Positions 53,346 through 62,830 are shown, numbered from the stretch's first letter. The stretch is DNA of 64,000 bases from CAIMZW01 sp037130455 (GCA_037130455.1 JBAXSZ010000004.1:14917-78916); one strand, 5' to 3'. The notes: generated from the letters alone by a model not told the origin. Translations and numbers: made by a program.

Positions 53346-54120
53346 TTTCGCACTAGAAGTCGGAAAGACTCACACACCAGAAGCAGTTTTGTTCTGGTTC
53401 CTTGCCCCACTTGCGGTTCTCTCCGCGCTGGGAATGTTGATGGCAAAGAAGGCAGTTCACTCGGCCCTGCTTTTAGCGTGGATCATGATTTCATTGGCAA
53501 TTTTTTATATTGCAGAAGATGCGCTCTTCCTCGGAATTGTGCAGGTCGTGGTCTATACCGGTGCTGTCATGATGCTCTTCCTCTTTATTCTTATGTTGGT
53601 TGGAGTGGATACATCGGATTCTTTGGTAGAAAATATCAAAGGACAACGCGCTGCCTCTATAGCCGCTGCAATTGGTTTGGCTGGCTTACTTACTTCTCTT
53701 ATTGGCCGAGCCAATATGGGTCGGAGCTCAGTTGGTCTGACTGGGGCAAATGCCAATGGAAATGTGCAGGGCTTAGCCGAACAATTATTTACTAAATATG
53801 TCTGGGCATTTGAAGTTATTTCTGCCCTGTTAATCACCGCCGCATTGGGTGCAATGGTTTTAGCACATAGCCAAAGAATTCGTTCGCGAACAATTCAACG
53901 CGATCAATCCATTGCCAGGTTCCGCGGAACCTCATTGGCTCAAGCCGCCGGACTTCCTGGTTCGGGAGTTTATGCTCGCCATAATGCTGTTGACGTTCCC
54001 GCTCTTCTTCCTGATGGAACTCCAGCGCCTACTTCGATCTCTGCCGTGTTAGAAGCCCGAGGCGACATGATCGAATCTGGAACATTTGCCCTTCAACCTC
54101 AAGAGGAGGAGGAGAACTAA
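53338..54120 (+). CDS. nuoJ: NADH-quinone oxidoreductase subunit J
   Basis: Antiporter-arm membrane subunit. From the ATG at 53338 it is 260 residues with five membrane segments in the first 190 and a long cytoplasmic tail. Conserved LGIVQVVVYTGAVMMLFLF lies near residue 70. An in-frame ATG 63 bases upstream lies well inside nuoI and lacks family resemblance, so 53338 is chosen. Confidence 0.95.
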   Translation: MLNFALEVGKTHTPEAVLFWFLAPLAVLSALGMLMAKKAVHSALLLAWIMISLAIFYIAEDALFLGIVQVVVYTGAVMMLFLFILMLVGVDTSDSLVENIKGQRAASIAAAIGLAGLLTSLIGRANMGRSSVGLTGANANGNVQGLAEQLFTKYVWAFEVISALLITAALGAMVLAHSQRIRSRTIQRDQSIARFRGTSLAQAAGLPGSGVYARHNAVDVPALLPDGTPAPTSISAVLEARGDMIESGTFALQPQEEEEN

Positions 54121-54420
54121 ATGGATATCTCAAATTACCTTTATCTATCAGCAATTCTCTTCACTATTGGCGCTATCGGAGTAGTTGTTCGCCGAAATGC
54201 GATTGTTGTTTTTATGTGCGTGGAATTGATGCTTAATGCCGCTAACTTGGCCTTTGTTACCTTCTCCAGAATAAATGGCAATCTAGATGGCCAGGTCGCT
54301 TCCTTCTTCACCATGGTCGTGGCTGCCTGCGAAGTTGTTGTTGGCCTAGCGATTATCGTCACGATGTATCGCTCCCGTCGATCGGCATCAGTTGACGATG
54401 CCAGTTTGTTGAAACGGTAA
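54121..54420 (+). CDS. nuoK: NADH-quinone oxidoreductase subunit K
   Basis: Three-helix subunit (99 residues) with the buried glutamate in VVFMCVELMLNAANLAFV and another in AACEVVVGLAII. The start directly follows the nuoJ stop and has a strong AGGAGGAGG ribosome binding site at the end of nuoJ. Confidence 0.97.
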   Translation: MDISNYLYLSAILFTIGAIGVVVRRNAIVVFMCVELMLNAANLAFVTFSRINGNLDGQVASFFTMVVAACEVVVGLAIIVTMYRSRRSASVDDASLLKR

Positions 54421-54422
54421 TC

Positions 54423-56309
54423 ATGACAAGTTCACATTTGGTCTATTTAATAGCCCTTCCTCTATTTAGTTCTGCATTCTTGATCTTGATGGGTCGCAAA
54501 GCCGACAAATGGGGTCATATTTTTGCAACCCTGATTTCTGCCGCCGTCTTTGGAGTTGGCGTCTCCGAGTTTATTTCGATGCACAGTCGGGCCGGCGACA
54601 TGCGGGCAGTGACACAACATTTATTTAGCTGGATTTCAGTTGGAACCTTCCAAGTGGATGCCTCTTTGCTTCTCGATCAGTTATCGATTTGCTTTGTTCT
54701 CTTGATTTCTGGTGTTGGAACTTTGATTCATATTTATTCCATTGCCTATATGTCCCACGACAAAGATCGCCGTAGATTCTTTGCGTATCTCAACTTCTTT
54801 ATCGCAGCTATGTTGCTCTTGGTTCTTGGCGATTCCTACCTCAACCTTTATGTTGGTTGGGAAGGTGTTGGCCTAGCTTCTTACTTACTTATCGGTTTCT
54901 GGAATCAAAAGCCCACCTACGCAACTGCAGCCAAGAAAGCTTTTGTAGCTAACCGCGTTGGCGATGTTGGTCTGTCGCTTGCAATCATGATTGCCTTCGC
55001 TCAATTTGGTTCCGTTACCTTTGATGGCGTCAAAGCAGGCGTTCATGGAGCCTCTCCGGCAGCGCTGACCGCGCTGGGTGCGATGTTGTTGCTCGCAGCA
55101 GCAGGAAAGTCAGCTCAATTTCCGTTGCAATCTTGGCTTGGGGATGCCATGGCTGGTCCTACTCCAGTTTCGGCACTGATCCACGCTGCAACCATGGTTA
55201 CGGCTGGCGTCTACTTAATTACGCGCTCAAATTTCATTTTCGATGGTTCTTCAACCGCCCGACTATTGGTAGTCATAGTTGGTGGAATCACCTTGCTCTT
55301 CGGTGCTCTCATCGGTACTGCTAAAGACGATATTAAGAAGGCATTAGCTGCATCCACCATGTCTCAGATTGGTTACATGATCTTGGCATCTGGCTTAGGT
55401 CCAGTTGGATACGCCATTGCGATCATGCACCTGCTGACCCACGGTTTCTTCAAGGCCGGAATGTTCTTGGGTGCTGGTTCAGTTATGCATGGAATGGATG
55501 ATGAAGTAAATATGCGTCGCTACGGCGCTATCGGCAAAGTTATGCCGATCACCTTTGCAACCTTTGGCTTGGGTTACTTGGCTATCATCGGTGTTCCACC
55601 ATTCGCTGGTTTTTATTCGAAAGACAAGATTATTGAAATCGCATTTAATGCCGGGGGAACCAAGGGAATTATCCTTGGTGGCGCCACACTTCTCGGTGCA
55701 GCAATAACTGCTTTCTATATGACTCGTTTGATGGTTATGACTTTTACAGGTTCAAAGCGTTGGGATGACAAGGCTCATCCACATGAGAGTCCAGTTTTGA
55801 TGTGGCTACCAATGGTGGTCTTAGCGATTGGTTCGGTTGCTACTGGATTCCTATTTAATTCCGGAAATTCGTTGGTTAACTGGCTTGCACCAGTCTTGAA
55901 TCCCAACAATGTTGAAGGTGGAAGCGAATTAATGAAGCCCATCGTGGTTTCTTCCCTGGCATTGCTGGCGGTGATTTTGGGAGTGGCTCTGGCAGTTACG
56001 AAATACCGCACCGTGCCAGTGGAAGCGCCAGAAGATGTTTCCGTCTTCACAAAGGTTGCCCGTCGCGACTTGCTACAAGATGCCTTCAACGAAACCGTTT
56101 TGATGCGTCCAGGCCAGAAACTAACGGCTGGATTGGTAAAGACCGATTATTACGCGATTGATGGCTTGGTGCGCTTGGTTGGTGCCGTAGTCACTGGTAC
56201 CTCTACCTTCCTCCGTAGAATTCAAAATGGTTATGTCCGAAGCTACGCGTTGATCATGGTTATTGGCGCACTTGCTCTCATTGCAACGATTTGGGTGGTG
56301 ACCTTGTGA
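54423..56309 (+). CDS. nuoL: NADH-quinone oxidoreductase subunit L
   Basis: Distal antiporter-like subunit, 628 residues. Conserved DSYLNLYVGWEGVGLASYLLIGFW and QSWLGDAMAGPTPVSALIHAATMV segments bracket the proton channel, and the KAFVANRVGD lysine is present. The long C-terminal region with the lateral helix is present. Its last four bases overlap nuoM. Confidence 0.97.
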   Translation: MTSSHLVYLIALPLFSSAFLILMGRKADKWGHIFATLISAAVFGVGVSEFISMHSRAGDMRAVTQHLFSWISVGTFQVDASLLLDQLSICFVLLISGVGTLIHIYSIAYMSHDKDRRRFFAYLNFFIAAMLLLVLGDSYLNLYVGWEGVGLASYLLIGFWNQKPTYATAAKKAFVANRVGDVGLSLAIMIAFAQFGSVTFDGVKAGVHGASPAALTALGAMLLLAAAGKSAQFPLQSWLGDAMAGPTPVSALIHAATMVTAGVYLITRSNFIFDGSSTARLLVVIVGGITLLFGALIGTAKDDIKKALAASTMSQIGYMILASGLGPVGYAIAIMHLLTHGFFKAGMFLGAGSVMHGMDDEVNMRRYGAIGKVMPITFATFGLGYLAIIGVPPFAGFYSKDKIIEIAFNAGGTKGIILGGATLLGAAITAFYMTRLMVMTFTGSKRWDDKAHPHESPVLMWLPMVVLAIGSVATGFLFNSGNSLVNWLAPVLNPNNVEGGSELMKPIVVSSLALLAVILGVALAVTKYRTVPVEAPEDVSVFTKVARRDLLQDAFNETVLMRPGQKLTAGLVKTDYYAIDGLVRLVGAVVTGTSTFLRRIQNGYVRSYALIMVIGALALIATIWVVTL

Positions 56310-57811
56310 GTTTCTTGACTTCGTTAATGCTTATCCCGCTATTGGGTTCATTGATAGTGGCGATTTTGCCTAAAGAGAAAACTAAGTTAATCAAGCAAGC
56401 CGCTTTTGCTACTTCTTTGTTGGTTGCGGCGATAACCGTTGGCGCCTTCGTTAATTTTGATTCTAGTAATCCGGCGGATCAATTCCTGCAACGCCATTCC
56501 TGGATCCCAAGTATTGGCGCAGACTTCTCGCTAGGAGTCGATGGAATTGGTATGGCACTTATCCTGATGGCTGCCATTCTGGTTCCGATCGTGATTTTGG
56601 CGGGTTGGAATGAATCGCAATCTGGCAAATGGGGAGTCAAGACTTTTTACATTTTGATTTTGGTTTTGGAAACCATGATGGTCGGCGTTTTCTCGGCCGA
56701 AGATGTCTTCCTTTTTTATGTCCTCTTCGAAGCGATGTTGATTCCGGTCTACTTCCTTATCGGGGGTTATGGTTGGGGAAATCGCGCTGCAGCCGCTATG
56801 AAGTTCTTGCTGTATAGCCTCTTCGGTGGCTTGCTGATGCTGGCTGCGATTATTGGTTTATACGTCATCTCTGGAAATCAAACTGGTCATACCTTTGATA
56901 TTTCGACTCTCTCCACATTAACCATTGATCATTCAACGCAGAATTTCTTGTTCCTAGGTTTCTTCATCGCATTTGCCATCAAGGCGCCATTGTGGCCATT
57001 CCACACCTGGCTTCCTGATGCAGCCCGAGCAGCCACGCCAGGGACATCGATTCTTTTGCTGGGCGTTCTGGATAAAGTCGGTACTTACGGAATGATCCGT
57101 TTCTGTATCACTCTCTTTCCGGATGCTACAAAAACTTTCACGCCTATCATCATTGTCTTATCCTTGATTTCTATTCTCTATGGCGCTTTCTTGGCTATTG
57201 GCCAGAAAGAGATTAATGGCCTGATCGCGTTCACCTCGATTTCGCACTTTGGATTTATCACCTTGGGAATTTTTGCTATGACTTCGCAAGGCATGTCTGG
57301 CGCTACCTTATACATGGTCAACCATGGGTTTTCCACTGCGGCCTTGTTCATGGTGGGAGGCTGGATGATTTCTCGTCGTGGTTCTTCCAAGATTGAAGAT
57401 TTTGGTGGCCTTCAACGGGTGACTCCAATCATGGCTTGGTGCTTCTTTATCGCTGGAATGTCAGCGTTGGCGCTTCCTGGTCTCTCCAGTTTCGTGAGCG
57501 AATTCCTGGTGTTGGTTGGAACCTTTACTCGCTATCCCGTTGCGGCAATCTTCGGAACCGTAGGTATTATTTTGGCAGCCCTCTATGTTCTGATAGTTGT
57601 CCAAAAATCCTTGCATGGACCGACTACGCCAGGCAATGAAGGTATGAGCGATCTCAACCTTCGCGAGAAAGTTGCTATAGCGCCCGTTATCGCACTCTTA
57701 GTTGTTCTCGGCTTTTTCCCAAAGCCATTGCTCGATGCAATCAACCCAGCAGCTACCCACGTGATGGTTCACTCTGGGGTAACCGATCCAGCACCTAAGG
57801 CAGGTAAGTAA
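56306..57811 (+). CDS. nuoM: NADH-quinone oxidoreductase subunit M
   Basis: Antiporter-like subunit, 501 residues from the GTG in a GTGA overlap with nuoL. VLFEAMLIPVYFLIGGYG, with the conserved Glu, and FHTWLPDAARAATPGTSILL, with the channel residues, are visible. The frame is open a further five codons upstream. Confidence 0.96.
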   Translation: MSFLTSLMLIPLLGSLIVAILPKEKTKLIKQAAFATSLLVAAITVGAFVNFDSSNPADQFLQRHSWIPSIGADFSLGVDGIGMALILMAAILVPIVILAGWNESQSGKWGVKTFYILILVLETMMVGVFSAEDVFLFYVLFEAMLIPVYFLIGGYGWGNRAAAAMKFLLYSLFGGLLMLAAIIGLYVISGNQTGHTFDISTLSTLTIDHSTQNFLFLGFFIAFAIKAPLWPFHTWLPDAARAATPGTSILLLGVLDKVGTYGMIRFCITLFPDATKTFTPIIIVLSLISILYGAFLAIGQKEINGLIAFTSISHFGFITLGIFAMTSQGMSGATLYMVNHGFSTAALFMVGGWMISRRGSSKIEDFGGLQRVTPIMAWCFFIAGMSALALPGLSSFVSEFLVLVGTFTRYPVAAIFGTVGIILAALYVLIVVQKSLHGPTTPGNEGMSDLNLREKVAIAPVIALLVVLGFFPKPLLDAINPAATHVMVHSGVTDPAPKAGK

Positions 57812-57812
57812 A

Positions 57813-59327
57813 TTGCTGACCGCACCAGTACTTAACTACTCATTACTCGCACCAATATTGGTCATTCTGGGTGGCGCCTTGCTTGGAGTGCTTGTAGAAG
57901 CCTTCCTTAGCCGTGCCATCCGAGCTAGCGTGCAACTCACTATTTCTTTAGGTTCTCTGATACTTGCATTCGCGCAGTTGTGGCGAACGCATTCTCAGAC
58001 ATCGTTGACTGCCGCAGTTAGTTCGGTGACCATCGACGGGGCTAGCATCTTTTTCCAAGGCATTATTTTGGTTCTAGCTTTCATTGCTGTGTTGTTGATC
58101 GCAGACCAAGATAATTTTGCAGCTCAGGCATCTGCTGTTCCAGGGTCGGAAGAGGAACGCTCTGCCATTCAAGCGGGCAAGCAACAGACCGAAATCTTCC
58201 CTCTCACTCTCTTTGCCGTGGCCGGAATGATGCTTTTCCCCATGGCCAATGACCTGATCACTTTGTTCGTTGCTCTTGAAGTACTTTCTTTGCCACTTTA
58301 CTTAATGGCTGGATTGTCCAGACGACGTCGCTTGCTATCGCAGGAAGCTGCCCTAAAGTACTTCCTTCTGGGAGCTTTCTCATCAGCGTTTTTCTTGTTT
58401 GGCGCCGCCTTCCTTTACGGATATTCCAATAGTTTGACCTTGAGCGGAATTGCAACGGCTATTACTGGCGGCAATGGAAATGACATCTTCCTATTAATCG
58501 GTATTTCCTTCCTCAGCGTGGGTTTGCTCTTTAAAGTCGGTGCTGTTCCATTCCATTCGTGGACTCCAGATGTCTACCAAGGTGCGCCAACCCCCATTAC
58601 TGGTTTCATGGCGGCGTGTACAAAGGTTGCTGCTTTCGGTGCCACCCTTCGAATTTTCTATGTAGGACTGGCCGCCGCTCAATGGCAGTGGAAACCCATC
58701 ATCACCGCAATCGCCATTTTGACCATGGCAGTTGGAGCCATCGCAGCAATTGCGCAACGCGATGTTAAGCGAGCGCTTGCCTTCTCCTCCATCGCACATG
58801 CAGGATTCCTACTTACTGGCGTCCTAGCACTCAACAAAGCCGGTCTTGCCGCATCACTGTTCTATTTAGTCGTCTATGGATTCACCACTCTTGGCGCCTT
58901 TGGAATTGTTACTTTAGTTCGCGATTCAACAGGTGAAGTCACCGACCTCAATAGATGGGCTGGGCTTGGAAAGAAATCACCATTGATTTCGGCCATGTTT
59001 GTCCTCTTCCTATTGAGCTTTGCCGGTATTCCCTTGACTAGCGGATTTATTGGAAAGTTCTCACTTTTCAATGCTGCTTATGACTCTGGAAATATCAATG
59101 TCGTGATCGTTGGTGTGCTTTCAAGCGCTGTTGCGGCCTTCTTCTATTTACGCATCGTTGTTCTGCTCTACTTCACTGAGCCAACCAGCGACACTGTGAC
59201 TGTCGTTATTCCATCTATCCTGACCCGTAGTGCAATTACTGTTTGCGCGGTCGTCACCATCGTCCTTGGTATTTATCCTTCGCTAGTACTTAATATGGCC
59301 GATACCTTCGCGAGCTTCCTTCAGTAA
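57813..59327 (+). CDS. nuoN: NADH-quinone oxidoreductase subunit N
   Basis: Antiporter-like subunit, 504 residues, starting at a TTG one base after nuoM. FVALEVLSLPLYLMAGL, VPFHSWTPDVYQGAPTPITGF and KRALAFSSIAHAGFLLTG match the family. Last gene of the nuo operon. The stop shares one base with the next ATG, so the prenyl synthase is co-translated. Confidence 0.96.
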   Translation: MLTAPVLNYSLLAPILVILGGALLGVLVEAFLSRAIRASVQLTISLGSLILAFAQLWRTHSQTSLTAAVSSVTIDGASIFFQGIILVLAFIAVLLIADQDNFAAQASAVPGSEEERSAIQAGKQQTEIFPLTLFAVAGMMLFPMANDLITLFVALEVLSLPLYLMAGLSRRRRLLSQEAALKYFLLGAFSSAFFLFGAAFLYGYSNSLTLSGIATAITGGNGNDIFLLIGISFLSVGLLFKVGAVPFHSWTPDVYQGAPTPITGFMAACTKVAAFGATLRIFYVGLAAAQWQWKPIITAIAILTMAVGAIAAIAQRDVKRALAFSSIAHAGFLLTGVLALNKAGLAASLFYLVVYGFTTLGAFGIVTLVRDSTGEVTDLNRWAGLGKKSPLISAMFVLFLLSFAGIPLTSGFIGKFSLFNAAYDSGNINVVIVGVLSSAVAAFFYLRIVVLLYFTEPTSDTVTVVIPSILTRSAITVCAVVTIVLGIYPSLVLNMADTFASFLQ

Positions 59328-60316
59328 TGTCATCACTGGGGATCTCAGATCTTGATCCGGAGCTAGAAGAGTCACTTCTTACCGACATGGCTCGAATTGA
59401 GGAGCTACTGGCAACTCAAATTCTGGGGGACTACCCGTTATTGGTAGAAACATCCAGGCATTTAGTTGAAGCCGGTGGAAAGAGATTGCGTCCTCTTCTA
59501 GTTTTGTTAGCTGCACAATTTGGTGATCCAACTGAATTCAATGTCATACGTGCTGGAGTAGTTGTTGAATTAACTCACCTAGCAACTTTGTATCACGACG
59601 ATGTCATGGACGAGGCGCCGCTGCGCCGTGGCGTAGAAAGTGCCAACAGCCGGTGGGGCAATACCGTCGCGATCTTGACGGGGGATTATCTGTTTGCCAA
59701 GGCATCTGCTCTGCTGGCCGATATTGGCCCGGAAGCCGTTCGATTGCAGGCGCATACCTTCGAGCGACTAGTTATTGGCCAAATCAGTGAAACACAAGGG
59801 TTTACAACTGGTTTAACGCCACTGGAGCACTACCTCAAGGTTGTTGCTGAAAAAACTGGTTCGCTCATCGCCGCCAGCGCTCGATACGGCGCAATGACGT
59901 CAGAAGCAGATCCTGAAATTATGGAGATCCTGACCCAGTTCGCCGAGCACATCGGCATCACTTTTCAACTTGCCGATGACGTTATTGATATTGCCAGTAC
60001 CACTAACGAATCTGGCAAGACTCCTGGGACAGATCTTCGCGAAGGCGTTCCAACCTTGGTGACCATTTTTGCCATGGAATCAACAGACCCTAAAGATGAT
60101 GAATTAAAGGCCGCGCTTTCGGCGCCAATTACTGATGAGACAATTGTGGCCAAAACTTTGGCAACGCTTCGAACTCATGAAGCGATGGATAAATCCAAGA
60201 AGTTGTTGGAGGAATACTCCAATTCATCTAGGGAACTTTTGAATCGCCTGCCGGCGGGAGCTGCGAAGGATGCCTTAATCTCCTTGTGCGAGGCGATCAT
60301 CACTCGGACTGCTTGA
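59327..60316 (+). CDS. Polyprenyl diphosphate synthase
   Basis: Makes the isoprenoid chain, probably the menaquinone tail. Both aspartate-rich motifs are intact: YHDDVMD (Asp91, Asp92, Asp95) and LADDVID (Asp217, Asp218, Asp221), with KRLRP near residue 52. It is 329 residues, similar to mycobacterial GrcC1 and to the Streptomyces gene after nuoN. Chain length cannot be fixed from sequence; the residues before the first motif (ELTHLATLYH) include small residues typical of long-chain enzymes. Its 3' end overlaps rarD by 42 bases. Confidence 0.92.
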   Translation: MSSLGISDLDPELEESLLTDMARIEELLATQILGDYPLLVETSRHLVEAGGKRLRPLLVLLAAQFGDPTEFNVIRAGVVVELTHLATLYHDDVMDEAPLRRGVESANSRWGNTVAILTGDYLFAKASALLADIGPEAVRLQAHTFERLVIGQISETQGFTTGLTPLEHYLKVVAEKTGSLIAASARYGAMTSEADPEIMEILTQFAEHIGITFQLADDVIDIASTTNESGKTPGTDLREGVPTLVTIFAMESTDPKDDELKAALSAPITDETIVAKTLATLRTHEAMDKSKKLLEEYSNSSRELLNRLPAGAAKDALISLCEAIITRTA

Positions 60317-61174
60317 TTTCACCAAGTCAATTCCCAATGCAATAAGTGCAACCCAAATAACTAAAAAGCCAATCCATCTGCCGGTAGTCATCTGTTCGTG
60401 CTTTACCCAGACTCCCAAAATGAAATTAAGCGATGGCGTTATAAACTGAAGTAGGCCAACAATGCTAAAAGGCAATCTGGTTGTGGCGCCATTGAAAAGT
60501 AGTAAAGGAACGGCGGTTACTACTCCCGCTCCGATCAGGAAAATTGATACACCCCACCCATGCCCAAAGGAACCTGTGCCTTGGGAACCAAGCCACAAGA
60601 TATAGCCGAAGTAAGGAATGAAGGAGATGACAGTTTCAATAGCCAGACTCTCTAAACTCCCCAACCCCAACTTCTTCTTCATAAATCCATAACTGCCCCA
60701 CGATAAGGCAATGGTTAATCCAATCCAAGGAAGTTTTCCGGTATCGAAAGTCAGAATAGCTACTCCCACGGCGGCAACTATGACGGAGAACCATTGCAGC
60801 ACGCGCAACTTCTCTTTCAGAAAAATAGTGCCATAAGCGATGATGACCAGTGGGTTGATGTAATAGCCCAGGGAAGCATCCACAATTCGACGGTTATTGA
60901 CAGCCCAGATATAAACCAGCCAGTTGATGGAAATCAGAATCGATGCCAATGTTAACTTGGCAAAAATATGGGGAACTTTAAATACTTTGAAGGTAGACCC
61001 CAGTTGTTTATTTATCCCCAAGGCAATCAGGCAAAAAAACAGAGTCCAGATCGCACGATGGGAAACTATTTCAAACGGGTGGGCTTTGTCGCTCAACTGC
61101 CAGTAGAGCGGAAATAGGCCCCAAAGTGTGTAGGCCGATATCCCGAAGAGATAGCCAAGGCGACTTCGATTCAA
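60275..61174 (-). CDS. rarD: EamA family transporter RarD
   Basis: Ten-helix drug/metabolite transporter, 299 residues, with the RarD hallmarks YTLWGLFPLYWQLSDKAHPFEIVSHR across the first helices and YINPLVIIAYG. Substrate unknown. It starts at a TTG with AAGGA four bases upstream, nine bases after yajQ ends, and so belongs to a yajQ-rarD operon. Confidence 0.88.
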   Translation of the reverse strand: MNRSRLGYLFGISAYTLWGLFPLYWQLSDKAHPFEIVSHRAIWTLFFCLIALGINKQLGSTFKVFKVPHIFAKLTLASILISINWLVYIWAVNNRRIVDASLGYYINPLVIIAYGTIFLKEKLRVLQWFSVIVAAVGVAILTFDTGKLPWIGLTIALSWGSYGFMKKKLGLGSLESLAIETVISFIPYFGYILWLGSQGTGSFGHGWGVSIFLIGAGVVTAVPLLLFNGATTRLPFSIVGLLQFITPSLNFILGVWVKHEQMTTGRWIGFLVIWVALIALGIDLVKSSSPSDDRLAQGD

Positions 61175-61183
61175 TCAATCCTT

Positions 61184-61675
61184 CTAACGATAGTTATTAA
61201 ATTGAACTGCAAATTCCCACGGGTGGTTCTTTACCAACGCAATGGCATCTTGCAGGTCGTCGCGGCTCTTGCTGGTGACCCGAAGGGATTCGCCCTGAAT
61301 TTGAGATTTAATGGTCTTGGGGCCTTCGTCGCGGAGCAGTTTGGCGATCTTTTTGGCATCTTCAGTGGAGATGCCCTCTTTAAAGGAACAACTGATTTTA
61401 TAAACCTTGCCCGAAAGCATGGGCTCACCGGCATCTAGGTGCTTTAATGAAACGGTCCGTTTAACCAGCTTATCCCGAAAGACTTCCAGGGCAGCTTTTG
61501 CGCGCTCTTCGGTATCTGCTTCGATCAGGAACTTATCGCCAGATTTCTCGATCTTTGTCCCAGTGTTCTTGAAATCGAACCGGGTTCCGATCTCGCGGTC
61601 GGTCTGGTTGAAGGCGTTATCTACCTCCATGTGATCAACCTCAGAGACGATATCGAAACTGGAATCTGCTGCCAC
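61184..61675 (-). CDS. yajQ: YajQ family nucleotide-binding protein
   Basis: A 163-residue protein of the YajQ family. SSFDIVSEVDHMEVDNAFNQ at the N-terminus and LRVTSKSRDDLQDAI near the C-terminus are diagnostic. Members bind nucleotides, in some species cyclic di-GMP, and the role here is unknown. The GTG at 61675 with GGGGG five bases upstream is preferred over an in-frame start 18 bases earlier because family proteins begin at this point. Confidence 0.92.
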   Translation of the reverse strand: MAADSSFDIVSEVDHMEVDNAFNQTDREIGTRFDFKNTGTKIEKSGDKFLIEADTEERAKAALEVFRDKLVKRTVSLKHLDAGEPMLSGKVYKISCSFKEGISTEDAKKIAKLLRDEGPKTIKSQIQGESLRVTSKSRDDLQDAIALVKNHPWEFAVQFNNYR

Positions 61676-61712
61676 GTTTCCCCCAAAAATCAAAAATAAG
61701 TGTTTTTCCCTA

Positions 61713-61722
61713 CCTGCGCAGG
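61713..61722. repeat. Palindrome upstream of yajQ
   Basis: CCTGCGCAGG is a perfect 10-base palindrome in the 75-base gap between the glycosyltransferase stop and yajQ. It could be an operator or part of a terminator. No function is assigned. Confidence 0.3.
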
Positions 61723-61750
61723 ATACACCGCCTAATAAAGGTTCCCTCGC

Positions 61751-62818
61751 TCAAAAAAGCTTTAAATCAATAGCTTGGAAGAATTGCCTAGACATTGTCA
61801 AAGGATCATTCTCTTTTGCCCAAAGGAGTGCCTTATCTGGAGATTCTCGATGGCCGCCGGATCCAATGAGATCTCGTAGAACTCGCATCAAATCCATGGA
61901 GTCATTCTTTTCAAAAAAACTAACAAAGGGCAAGTCTTGAAGTGATTTTAATCCGTGGTGATTCGGCGCCACGACATGATGTCCAAATGTAAATGAAGAA
62001 AAAATTGACCCCGAATTGAGAATTTGCGAGTACGGGAAACAAGCAATTTGGATGACAGAGGAGACGCTCGCAAAAAACTCTCGAGAAAGAAAATCGTCTA
62101 TAAATATAGTGTCCGGGTACTGTGCGGAAACCGCGAGAATTTTACTGGCTACAATCGGATCTTGATTCAAACCTGCTACAACAAGGACCAGATCCTGAAA
62201 CTCCCTTTTCAAGTCTTGGAATACCTCCAGCAATAGAGGCAGGTTCTTGTACGGTCTGATCATCCCTACAAAACCGATGACAATTGACGTAGCCGGGATT
62301 CCCAATTCAGCGCGGGTCTTTGCTATATCGGCTCCTTTTTCGGCGAACCCAAAGTAACTAGAGTGAGGGACGAAGACAACTTTTTCGGGATCAATCTCGA
62401 TAAATTTCTCTAATTCATCGATGCTTTCTTCACTCAAGAGGTGAATAACGTCGCTCTCGTAGCTCATTTTTTGCATTAGCTCAATTTCACTTTGCATATC
62501 CCAAGTTTCGTGGGGAGTGGCATTGTGCACCGTCCAGATTGTCTTCACAGACTTTGAAGAGTTGCACTTGTATCTAAAAAGTTCCTCAAAGTTGGATTCA
62601 AGTAGCATCTTTCTGTCAGCCACATCATCTGGCCAAATTGCATTTTGCCAGTGAAAGTGAATGGCGTCAAAAGAGGGATCCAAGTTAAACGGTGTTAGTA
62701 GAGCTTCTACCTCCCATGAACTTTCTGATTGTTCAAAATAAAGCATCGATTGATAGTCGTTAGTCAATCTGTAATCTGGGAAAAAACCAATTCGATTCTT
62801 GTCTTTGGCTCTCTCCAT
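61751..62818 (-). CDS. Glycosyltransferase, GT4-like
   Basis: A 355-residue GT-B fold protein. The N-terminal half has FDAIHFHWQNAIW and TIWTVHNATPHETWD; the C-terminal half has the nucleotide-sugar domain with FVGMIRPYKNLPLLLEVF and VVAGLNQDP. The last region has GHHVVAPNHHGLKS in place of a classical E-x7-E, so the donor site may be unusual. No signal peptide or membrane segment. Donor and acceptor are unknown. It diverges from the pyruvyl transferase-like gene, which points to a shared polysaccharide role. Confidence 0.8.
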   Translation of the reverse strand: MERAKDKNRIGFFPDYRLTNDYQSMLYFEQSESSWEVEALLTPFNLDPSFDAIHFHWQNAIWPDDVADRKMLLESNFEELFRYKCNSSKSVKTIWTVHNATPHETWDMQSEIELMQKMSYESDVIHLLSEESIDELEKFIEIDPEKVVFVPHSSYFGFAEKGADIAKTRAELGIPATSIVIGFVGMIRPYKNLPLLLEVFQDLKREFQDLVLVVAGLNQDPIVASKILAVSAQYPDTIFIDDFLSREFFASVSSVIQIACFPYSQILNSGSIFSSFTFGHHVVAPNHHGLKSLQDLPFVSFFEKNDSMDLMRVLRDLIGSGGHRESPDKALLWAKENDPLTMSRQFFQAIDLKLF

Positions 62819-62824
62819 ATTCGA

Positions 62825-62830
62825 ATGCTA
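62825..62830 (-). promoter_or_regulatory. Leaderless -10 element of the glycosyltransferase gene
   Basis: On the minus strand TAGCAT is followed by six bases (TCGAAT) and the ATG at 62818. A TTGCCT at 62848-62853, seventeen bases further upstream, is a reasonable -35 box. Confidence 0.6.
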
